Of a DNA stretch of 6,755 nucleotides, positions 1-5,053 are shown piece after piece. Below the pieces are notes generated by a model. That model was not told the origin of the DNA, did no database searches, and saw only the letters and a list, made by a program, of their open reading frames with translations. The translations under genes and the position numbers were made by a program. The stretch's first letter is position 1. Each line of letters opens with the position of its first letter. This DNA is from Acidimicrobiia bacterium. GTDB taxonomy: Bacteria > Actinomycetota > Acidimicrobiia > IMCC26256 > BP-133. The stretch spans positions 1-6,755 of the forward strand of contig JAICGL010000220.1 of assembly GCA_025923175.1 (NCBI GenBank). The letters run 5' to 3'.

Positions 1-690
1 CCCCTGGCCCGTCCGGCGGCGCCGGCCCGTCAGGTGCAGGAGGCAGCCGGAGTCGCAGGCGGCCAGGTAGTCGGCGCCAGTGGCGGCGGCCTGGGCCAGC
101 TTGTCGTCGGCCATGGGCGCCGAGATCTCACCGTGCTTGGCCGCGAACGTGCCGCCGAACCCGCAGCACTGCTCGGGTTCGGCCATCTCCACGAGGGTCG
201 CACCGGCGGCCTCGAGCAGCCGGCGGCCCGACGTCTTGAGGCCCAGCACCCGCAGGCCATGGCAGGCGTCGTGGACCGTCACCGTCACGCCGGATGTGAG
301 CGGCGCCGCCCTCGCGATCTCCTCGGTGGCGCCGAGCCGGTCGACGAGGAACGACGTCAGCTCGTAGGTGCGGCGGGCGACGGCCTCGGCCCGCTCCGCC
401 CAGGCCCCTTCGAGGATCCGGGGATACCAGTGGTGGACCATCGCCGCGCACGAGCCCGACGGCGTCACCACCGCCTCGTACGGCTCGAAGACCTCGACGA
501 AGTGGCGGGCCAGGACGGCCGCCGCCTCCGGCTCGCCGGTGTTGAGCGCCGGTTGCCCGCAGCACGACTGCGCCGCGGGGAACGCCACCCGGCAGCCCGC
601 CGCCTCCAGCAGACGCACGGCCGCCACGCCCGCCTCCGGTGCGAGCTGATCCACCAGACACGTGACGAAGAGCGCAACTTCCGCGGCCAT
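1..690 (-). CDS. lutA: LutA-type (Fe-S)-binding subunit of L-lactate oxidation, 3' end off window
   Basis: The visible 230 residues match the LutA/YkgE family: two cysteine-rich (CCG) domains that carry iron-sulfur clusters. With LutB and LutC this protein forms a cytoplasmic, membrane-associated complex that oxidises L-lactate to pyruvate. Repeat 1 has Cys11, the pair Cys43-Cys44-Gly45 and Cys81 (in PSGSC). Repeat 2 has Cys143 (in HDACH), Cys175-Cys176-Gly177 followed by FGGTF, and Cys212/Cys216. The start MAAEVALFVTCLVD lines up within two residues of the Bacillus subtilis LutA N-terminus as I remember it, which supports ATG at 688-690. The family is about 240 residues, so only some 10-20 residues lie beyond the left edge. 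lutB and lutC would be expected further left. There is no Shine-Dalgarno; a TAACCT box ends six bases before the ATG. A glycolate oxidase or heterodisulfide-reductase-like Fe-S subunit is the alternative, but length and N-terminus favour LutA. Confidence 0.93.
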   Translation of the reverse strand, partial: MAAEVALFVTCLVDQLAPEAGVAAVRLLEAAGCRVAFPAAQSCCGQPALNTGEPEAAAVLARHFVEVFEPYEAVVTPSGSCAAMVHHWYPRILEGAWAERAEAVARRTYELTSFLVDRLGATEEIARAAPLTSGVTVTVHDACHGLRVLGLKTSGRRLLEAAGATLVEMAEPEQCCGFGGTFAAKHGEISAPMADDKLAQAAATGADYLAACDSGCLLHLTGRRRRTGQG

Positions 691-696
691 CGATGC

Positions 697-702
697 AGGT
701 TA
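697..702 (-). promoter_or_regulatory. Putative -10 box (TAACCT) for a leaderless lutA transcript
   Basis: Read on the minus strand, TAACCT fits the actinobacterial TANNNT -10 pattern. Six bases separate it from the lutA ATG, so transcription would begin at or next to the start codon. No Shine-Dalgarno precedes this ATG. I cannot recognise a -35 element. Confidence 0.5.
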
Positions 703-712
703 ACTCCGTCGA

Positions 713-718
713 TAGCAT
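713..718 (+). promoter_or_regulatory. Putative -10 box (TAGCAT) for a leaderless glycosyltransferase transcript
   Basis: TAGCAT lies seven bases upstream of the ATG at 726, matching TANNNT spacing for leaderless transcription. No Shine-Dalgarno is visible before that ATG. This box helps choose ATG 726 over ATG 693, which would lie only two bases from the divergent lutA start. Confidence 0.45.
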
Positions 719-725
719 CGATCGC

Positions 726-1361
726 ATGGGTGGTTCTCAGGAGATTTCGGTGCTGGTCGAGACCGGGGCGTGGCCGGACGACGCCGATCGCTTCCTCGCC
801 TCGCTCGAGCGCCACCGCGGTCATCATTCTGTCGAAGTCGTCCCCGCCAACCAGGGAGAACTCGGCTTCGGTGCGACGCAGAACGAAGCACTGGCCAAAG
901 CGACCGGCGACGTCGTGATCTTGGTCGACACGTCGCTGGAGCTAACCGGCGATCTCCTCTCGGATCTCGTCGGCGCCCTCGACGATCCGACTGTCGGGCT
1001 GACCGGACCCTACGGCCTCACCACCGCCGACCTGTGCGACTACGAGGAGCGCACGGCCGGGGATGTCGCCGCCATCCAGGGCTACTGCCTGGCAGCACGG
1101 CGGGCCGATCTCCTTGCGCTCGGGGGCGTTCAGGAGCGCTTCGTCTGGTACCGCAACGCCGACATCGACCTCTCGCTGCGGCTCCGGACCCTCACCACTC
1201 CGATCCGCCGCGCGGTCGCGACGGGAGCCGAGCACTGCACGCGCCACGTCCACCGTGCCTGGGAAGCCACCCCCGAGGCGCAGCGCGGCGACCTCAGCCG
1301 GCACAACATGGGGATCGTCCACGAGGTGTTCTTCGGCCGGAAGGACCTGACGGTCCTGTAG
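726..1361 (+). CDS. Family 2 glycosyltransferase-like protein (GT-A fold), atypical motifs
   Basis: A 211-residue soluble protein that resembles the GT2 GT-A fold but departs from the textbook motifs. Recognisable parts in order: a first beta strand (EISVLVETG, 6-14); the segment GELGFGATQNEAL (44-56), equivalent to the usual NxGfgaarN; VVILVDTSLE (63-72), at the DxD position but reading D68-T-S70; AIQGYCLAARR (116-126); and YRNADIDLSLRLR (142-154), in place of the usual acceptor-side ED motif. The tail RHVHRAWEATPEAQRGDLS resembles a conserved actinobacterial GT2-like group I recall with an RHxHRxWE signature. The DNGSxD nucleotide-binding loop seems to be missing. There are no membrane segments. 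Donor and acceptor cannot be told. ATG 693 is an in-frame alternative start adding 11 residues. The gene is divergent from lutA and its stop abuts the desaturase stop. Confidence 0.75.
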   Translation: MGGSQEISVLVETGAWPDDADRFLASLERHRGHHSVEVVPANQGELGFGATQNEALAKATGDVVILVDTSLELTGDLLSDLVGALDDPTVGLTGPYGLTTADLCDYEERTAGDVAAIQGYCLAARRADLLALGGVQERFVWYRNADIDLSLRLRTLTTPIRRAVATGAEHCTRHVHRAWEATPEAQRGDLSRHNMGIVHEVFFGRKDLTVL

Positions 1362-2096
1362 CTATGCCGCCGGCTGCTTGAGCTTGATCTCCTCGTGGCG
1401 GACCTCGGCCTGGTTCGTCCGCAGCAGGAGGCGGATGAGCCACCAGCCGGGATCGATCTGGCCCCGGTCGAGGGCGAAGCGGGCCGACGTCGGTGCGGCG
1501 TGGTGGTTGTTGTGCAGCCCTTCACCGCCGGAAATCCAGGCCAGCCACTGGTTGTTGGTGGCCAGGTTGTCGTAGCTCCGCTTCCCGAAGGTGTGGCCCA
1601 CGGCGTTCACCGCTGCGCTGATTCCCAGGTACGCCACCGTGTGGATCCCGGCGGCCAGCAGCCCGGCCACCGGGCCGAGGAGCACCATCAAGAAGCCGAT
1701 ACCGATGGCCAGACCGGCGAGGGCGTGGTCGAACAGCATCCGGTCGAGCCGGTCCGGCGGCAGGTCGCGTGAGTACTTGGACACCGTCACGCCGTCACGG
1801 ATCGTGTCCCGGTAGAGCTTCACGTTGCCGAGTTGCACTGCCCAGAAGCCCAGCTGGATCGGGCTGTGCGGATCCTGCGGGGTGTCGGAGAAGGCGTGGT
1901 GGCGCCGGTGGACGGCCACCCACGCCCGCGGCGAGATCCCGGTCATGATCCAGATGATCACCCGAAAGACCATGGCCACCCCGGGCCGGACGGTGAGCGC
2001 CCGGTGGGCCAGAACCCGGTGCAAGTACACGGTGGTTGCGAACACCGAGGCCTGTGTGACCAGTGCGGCCACCAGAAACGTGCGGGGGGAGAGCAT
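1362..2096 (-). CDS. Acyl-CoA/fatty acid desaturase, short three-histidine-box form
   Basis: A 244-residue integral membrane di-iron desaturase of the delta-9 stearoyl-CoA (SCD/OLE1-like) type, which would insert a cis double bond into saturated acyl chains. All three histidine boxes are present: HRVLAH (H26, H31), HRRHH (H63, H66, H67) and HNNHH (H195, H198, H199). The extra metal-ligand histidine in NAVGH (H168) is also there. Hydrophobic helices fall at roughly 6-24, 40-56, 124-141 and 143-165. It is shorter than many bacterial desaturases (about 300 or more residues), having little sequence before the first box and about 45 residues after the last. No cytochrome b5 or ferredoxin domain is fused, so it needs a separate electron donor. 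The ATG has no Shine-Dalgarno, and an in-frame stop lies 16-18 bases upstream, which constrains the start. A TetR gene is divergent and probably controls it. Confidence 0.93.
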   Translation of the reverse strand: MLSPRTFLVAALVTQASVFATTVYLHRVLAHRALTVRPGVAMVFRVIIWIMTGISPRAWVAVHRRHHAFSDTPQDPHSPIQLGFWAVQLGNVKLYRDTIRDGVTVSKYSRDLPPDRLDRMLFDHALAGLAIGIGFLMVLLGPVAGLLAAGIHTVAYLGISAAVNAVGHTFGKRSYDNLATNNQWLAWISGGEGLHNNHHAAPTSARFALDRGQIDPGWWLIRLLLRTNQAEVRHEEIKLKQPAA

Positions 2097-2103
2097 CCGA
2101 GGT

Positions 2104-2109
2104 AGGGTA
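2104..2109 (-). promoter_or_regulatory. Putative -10 box (TACCCT) for a leaderless desaturase transcript
   Basis: On the minus strand TACCCT ends seven bases before the desaturase ATG (2096), fitting leaderless spacing. An overlapping TAGGCT (2114-2109) is an alternative that would give a leader of about six bases. The -35 region would fall inside the 2111-2130 palindrome, so a bound repressor would block polymerase. Confidence 0.5.
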
Positions 2110-2110
2110 G

Positions 2111-2130
2111 CCTACCGACTAGTAGGTAGG
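2111..2130. promoter_or_regulatory. Near-perfect 20-bp palindrome, likely TetR-family operator
   Basis: CCTACC (2111-2116) and GGTAGG (2125-2130) are perfect 6-bp arms. Inside them ACTAGT is itself palindromic, so 18 of 20 positions are symmetric; only 2117 and 2124 mismatch. Length and symmetry are typical of TetR-family dimer sites. It sits in the divergent spacer beside a TetR gene and covers the expected -35 region of the desaturase promoter. A further GGTAGG half-site at 2101-2106 extends the array. Binding by the neighbouring regulator is inferred, not shown. Confidence 0.7.
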
Positions 2131-2202
2131 CAAAGGGGGAATGGTGGGCGGTTCGGCGGATGGGCCACGCCGCCTGCCCCCGGGCATCCAGGTGCTGGCG
2201 CG

Positions 2203-2208
2203 TACCCT
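2203..2208 (+). promoter_or_regulatory. Putative -10 box (TACCCT) for tetR
   Basis: TACCCT lies nine bases upstream of the tetR ATG at 2218, which would give a leaderless or nearly leaderless message. GGGG at 2209-2212 could instead act as a weak Shine-Dalgarno on a longer transcript starting nearer the operator. No -35 element is evident. Confidence 0.4.
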
Positions 2209-2217
2209 GGGGTCGGC

Positions 2218-2832
2218 ATGAGCGCCTTGGCCACTCCTTCGCCGACTACCAGGGAGCTCATTCTGGCCGTGGCGACGCGGCGTTTCGCCGACCAGGGCTA
2301 CGCCGACACGAGCCTCAACGACATCGCCGACGAGGTCGGCATTCGCCGGCCGAGCCTGCTGCACCACTTCCCGTCGAAGGAGATTCTGTACCGGTCAGTG
2401 ATCATGCTGGCCTTCTCCGACTTCTTCACGCTGGTCGACGAGGCCGTCGACGAGCCCCGGCAGGGTTGGCTACAGGTGGAGCGGGTCTTTGTCGCCGGGT
2501 TCCGCTTCTTTGAGGAGCACCCGGAGTTCGTGCGGCTCGTGCGGCGGGAAGCCATCGAAGGTGGACCGATGCTGAGCGAGGAGTTGGCCTCGTCGCTCCG
2601 CCCGCTCTTCGAGCGGGCCGTGGGCTTCTTCGAACGGGAGATGGACGCCGGCCGGCTCCGCCGGTATGACGTTCCCCAACTGCTCCTCAGCGCCTACGGC
2701 GCCATGCTCACGTACTTCTCCGACGCCAAGCTCATCGCTGCCCTCGTCGACGGCGACCCACTGGGCACGTCGGCCCTGGCGGCCCGCCGGCAGCACGTCA
2801 TCGACCTGTTCCGGAACGCTCTGGAGCCCTAG
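2218..2832 (+). CDS. TetR/AcrR-family transcriptional regulator, probable desaturase repressor
   Basis: A 204-residue TetR-family protein. The N-terminal DNA-binding domain spans about residues 10-58: TRELILAVATRRFADQGY, then TSLNDIADEVGIRRPSLLHHF with the recognition helix near 42-50, then PSKEILY, the classic TetR ending. The rest is the helical ligand-binding and dimerisation domain, including LVRREAIEGGP and a DAGRLRRYD segment common in this family. The ligand cannot be predicted from sequence; given the divergent desaturase, an acyl-CoA or fatty acid is a reasonable guess. The 20-bp palindrome lies about 90 bp upstream of its start, nearer the desaturase promoter, so it probably represses the desaturase more directly than itself. 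The ATG at 2218 is the first in-frame start that leaves a normal N-terminus. Its TAG stop overlaps the cysS stop. Confidence 0.92.
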   Translation: MSALATPSPTTRELILAVATRRFADQGYADTSLNDIADEVGIRRPSLLHHFPSKEILYRSVIMLAFSDFFTLVDEAVDEPRQGWLQVERVFVAGFRFFEEHPEFVRLVRREAIEGGPMLSEELASSLRPLFERAVGFFEREMDAGRLRRYDVPQLLLSAYGAMLTYFSDAKLIAALVDGDPLGTSALAARRQHVIDLFRNALEP

Positions 2833-4235
2833 CGCAGACGCCAGGTGGTGCCGTCCCGGGTGTCCGACACCTCGACACTGAGCGCATCGAGTTCGTCCCG
2901 CAGCCGATCGCTCTCGGCCCAGTCACGCTGCTCCCGGGCGGCCTGGCGCGCCGCCAGGAGATCGGCCGCCCCGGCCGGTAGCTCCTCCTCGGCCGGCGGG
3001 ACGGCGGCACGAGCAGCGTCGCCGAGACCCAGACCCAGCACGCGGTCCCAGTCGCCCACCAGCGCCGCCCGTTCGGCAGAAGCGACGCTGTCGTCGTCGA
3101 CCAGACCCCACAGGACCGTGATCGCCCGGGGAAAGTCGAGATCGTCGAGGACGGCGTCGCGGAATCGTTCGTCCCACTTTTTGGCGGCCGGCGATTGGAG
3201 CGCGGCGGCCGGGTCGCCCCACTCGGCCAGGCGTGCACCGAGCCGGGCCCGGGCCTTCCCGGCTGCGGCGAGGGCGTCGGGGGAGAAGCGCAGCTGACGC
3301 CGGTACCGGCTGGTGAGGCAGAGGTAGCGGAAGTCGAGCGGCTGATGTCCCTCCTCCTCGAGCCGGTCGAGGGTCCACACGTTGCCCGACGACTTGGCCA
3401 TCTTCTGGCCGGAGAACAGGAGATGGTCGCCGTGCACCCACGTCGTCACCACCTGGTGGCCGAGCGCCCCTTCGCTCTGGGCGATCTCGTCCTCGTGGTG
3501 GGGAAAGGCCAGGTCGACCCCGCCGGTGTGGATGTCGAAGCGTTCCCCGAGATAGGCGATCGACATCGCCGAGCACTCGATGTGCCAGCCGGGGTAGCCC
3601 TCCCCCCACGGGCTGTCGTAGCGCACGACCCGCCGCGGCCCGGCCGCCTTCCAGAGGATGAAGTCGGCCGGGTGACGCTTGTGATGGTCGACGGCCTCGA
3701 GCCGGTGTCCGGCCCGGAGCTGGTCGAGCGAGTTGCGCGACAGCTGCCCGTAGCCGTCGAACGTGGTGACGTCGTAGTACACGGTCCCGTCGTCGACGTA
3801 GGCGTGACCCCGTTCGATGAGGCGGCCGATCAGGTCGATCATCTGGCCGATGTGCTCCGAGGCCCTGGGGTAGACGTCGGCGGGGAGAATGCCGAGGCGG
3901 CCGGAGTCGCGGTGGAAGGCCGCCTCGTACTTGGCGGCGATTTCCGCCGGGGTGAGCCCCTCGTCGGCCGCGGCCAGGAGCATCTTGTCCTCACCCCGGT
4001 CGTAGACCTCGTCGGTCATGTGCCCCACGTCGGTGATGTTCATCACCTGCCGCACCGAAAGCCCGCCCCAGACGAGCACCCGGCGGATCAGGTCACCGAG
4101 CAGGAACGAGCGGAGGTTGCCGATGTGGACGGGCCGGTACACGGTCGGGCCGCAGGAATACATCGCCACGGCGCCCGGCTGGAGCGGCCGGAGCGGTTCG
4201 ACCGTACGGGTCAACGTGTTGTGAAGGCGCAGCAT
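2829..4235 (-). CDS. cysS: Cysteine--tRNA ligase (CysRS), variant subgroup
   Basis: A 468-residue class I aminoacyl-tRNA synthetase that charges tRNA-Cys in the cytoplasm. ATP-binding signatures are HIGN (37-40, HIGH type) and KMAKS (278-282, KMSKS type). The four zinc ligands that select cysteine are Cys28 (YSCGPTVY), Cys221 (HIECSAM), His246 and Glu250 (FPHHEDE). The last three are offset by exactly 12 from Escherichia coli Cys209, His234 and Glu238. GWHIECSAM and FDIHTGGVD are family hallmarks. The segment after NITD reads VGHMTDE rather than the common (V/I)DDKI, and HIGN replaces HIGH, so this belongs to a less common CysRS branch. It lacks MshC (mycothiol ligase) features. A strong Shine-Dalgarno lies five bases before the ATG, and the upstream glycosyltransferase ends 12 bases earlier, so the two are almost certainly cotranscribed. 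Confidence 0.95.
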   Translation of the reverse strand: MLRLHNTLTRTVEPLRPLQPGAVAMYSCGPTVYRPVHIGNLRSFLLGDLIRRVLVWGGLSVRQVMNITDVGHMTDEVYDRGEDKMLLAAADEGLTPAEIAAKYEAAFHRDSGRLGILPADVYPRASEHIGQMIDLIGRLIERGHAYVDDGTVYYDVTTFDGYGQLSRNSLDQLRAGHRLEAVDHHKRHPADFILWKAAGPRRVVRYDSPWGEGYPGWHIECSAMSIAYLGERFDIHTGGVDLAFPHHEDEIAQSEGALGHQVVTTWVHGDHLLFSGQKMAKSSGNVWTLDRLEEEGHQPLDFRYLCLTSRYRRQLRFSPDALAAAGKARARLGARLAEWGDPAAALQSPAAKKWDERFRDAVLDDLDFPRAITVLWGLVDDDSVASAERAALVGDWDRVLGLGLGDAARAAVPPAEEELPAGAADLLAARQAAREQRDWAESDRLRDELDALSVEVSDTRDGTTWRLR

Positions 4236-4240
4236 CGTCG

Positions 4241-4246
4241 CCTCCC
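4241..4246 (-). promoter_or_regulatory. Strong Shine-Dalgarno (GGGAGG) of cysS
   Basis: GGGAGG on the minus strand lies five bases before the cysS ATG, inside the 12-base gap after the upstream glycosyltransferase stop. It is the clearest ribosome binding site in the window and belongs to the one gene that is plainly operon-internal. It fixes the cysS start. Confidence 0.85.
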
Positions 4247-4247
4247 A

Positions 4248-4985
4248 TCACAGCACAGCCGGCTTGCCCCCCGGTAAGCGTTCCCGCCAGAGGGCCAGCC
4301 GCAACGCGACGAGACCCTTGACCGTGCGGGGGATCCGGGCCCGGATCGAGCTCCGGGCGGGCCGTTTCTCCACCACCTCGACGGGGATCTCGGCGCTGCG
4401 CAGCCCCGACCGCTCCGCCCGCAGGATCAGCTCGGTGTCGAAGAGGTCCTGTCCGAACCGGCAGTGCCGGGCAAGGGGGGCCATCGCCTCCCGGCGCATC
4501 GCCTTCACACCGTGGGTGTCGGACACCGACAAGCCGAAGCCCACCCGCAGCAGCGTGGAGAAGACGCCGGTGATCGCGCGCCGCTGCCAGTTGCGCGTGT
4601 CGGCCGAGCCGGCGGTCCGCTTGGAGCCGACGACGACCGCCGGCCCATCAGGAGGCTCGACGATCGGCACCGCCCGGTCGAGGAAACCCAGGTCGGTGAA
4701 GTCCACGTCGAAGTTCACGACCACGTCGCCGACGGCGGCGAGCAGCCCGGCCCGCAGCGCCCGCCCGTAGTCGGGCTCGGGCAGCGACAGCGACCGGACC
4801 TCGGGCCACTCCCCGGCCAGCCGGTTGGCGATGGCGGCGGTGTCGTCGCTCGACCCGTTCTCGACCACGACGATCTCGAACGAGCGGCCCCGCTCCCGCA
4901 ACCCGGTGGCGACTTCCCGCACCGCGTCGTCCAGCATCCCGGACTCGTTGTGGGCGGGCAGGACGACAGTGAGCGCGGGGGGCAC
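4248..4985 (-). CDS. Family 2 glycosyltransferase, dolichyl/polyprenyl-phosphate mannose synthase-like
   Basis: A 245-residue GT-A fold enzyme of the DPM1/GT2 type, likely moving a sugar from a nucleotide donor to a lipid phosphate or cell-envelope acceptor on the cytoplasmic face. Motifs in order: VVLPAHNE (7-14); ENGSSDDT (42-49), the nucleotide-binding loop; DYGRALRAGL (72-81); the metal-binding DxD as FDVDF (D93, D95); VVGSKR (118-123); and DTHGVKAMRREA (156-167), equivalent to DPM1 DTQxGFK. It has no C-terminal membrane helices, only a basic amphipathic tail (RTVKGLVALRLALWRERL). The substrate is not certain. The start is GTG at 4983-4985: an in-frame TAG at 4995-4997 excludes anything longer, and the next ATG (residue 17) would remove the first beta strand. 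It is the first gene of an operon with cysS and diverges from dacB. Confidence 0.9.
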   Translation of the reverse strand: MPPALTVVLPAHNESGMLDDAVREVATGLRERGRSFEIVVVENGSSDDTAAIANRLAGEWPEVRSLSLPEPDYGRALRAGLLAAVGDVVVNFDVDFTDLGFLDRAVPIVEPPDGPAVVVGSKRTAGSADTRNWQRRAITGVFSTLLRVGFGLSVSDTHGVKAMRREAMAPLARHCRFGQDLFDTELILRAERSGLRSAEIPVEVVEKRPARSSIRARIPRTVKGLVALRLALWRERLPGGKPAVL

Positions 4986-4988
4986 GCC

Positions 4989-4999
4989 GGTAGGCTACC
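4989..4999. promoter_or_regulatory. Symmetric 11-bp element, putative bidirectional -10 for glycosyltransferase and dacB
   Basis: GGTAGGCTACC has 5-bp inverted arms around one central base. It contains TAGGCT on the plus strand (4991-4996) and TAGCCT on the minus strand (4997-4992). The minus box is six bases from the glycosyltransferase GTG, ideal for a leaderless start. The plus box is nine bases before a GTG at 5006 and about 53 before the dacB ATG. The exact reverse complement of the 11-mer recurs at 2106-2116. The 11-mer also contains GGTAGG, the half-site of the putative TetR operator, so it could be a regulator site as well. Confidence 0.5.
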
Positions 5000-5005
5000 G
5001 ACCCC

Positions 5006-5053
5006 GTGAAGCCCGCACGTCCCATCGCCGGAGCGGAGCGACGGCCAGAATGA
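5006..5053 (+). CDS. Possible 15-residue leader ORF overlapping the dacB start
   Basis: GTG at 5006 opens a 15-codon frame (VKPARPIAGAERRPE) that stops at TGA 5051-5053, overlapping the dacB ATG in the ATGA arrangement typical of translational coupling. TAGGCT nine bases upstream could give a leaderless transcript starting at or close to this GTG. The peptide has no recognisable motif. An ATGA overlap in such a short frame can be chance, so this is a candidate only. Confidence 0.25.
   Translation: MKPARPIAGAERRPE

Larger units (their letters stand above)
689..722. repeat. 8-bp inverted repeat in the lutA/glycosyltransferase divergent promoter
   Basis: ATCGATGC (689-696) and its exact reverse complement GCATCGAT (715-722) flank 18 bases. 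The left arm covers part of the lutA start. The right arm overlaps the putative -10 box of the rightward gene. A dimeric regulator bound here would touch both promoters. Eight-base arms can occur by chance, so operator function is only an inference. Confidence 0.35.

Noticed and set aside
34..918. Long plus-strand open frame of 294 codons across lutA
   Set aside because: Its translation is arginine-rich low-complexity sequence with no family motifs. It lies antisense to lutA, whose minus-strand frame carries clear CCG domains.
1825..2217. Possible N-terminal extension of the TetR frame
   Set aside because: The extension is antisense to the desaturase and crosses the operator. A normal TetR N-terminus begins at ATG 2218.
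2829..4235. Identification as mycothiol ligase MshC
   Set aside because: The protein has full CysRS length and CysRS-type HIGN, KMAKS and C-terminal regions. The MshC-like THLGH motif is absent.
3195..4277. 360-codon plus-strand open frame opposite cysS
   Set aside because: It is a shadow of the high-GC cysS gene. cysS has all synthetase motifs and a strong ribosome binding site; this frame has none.
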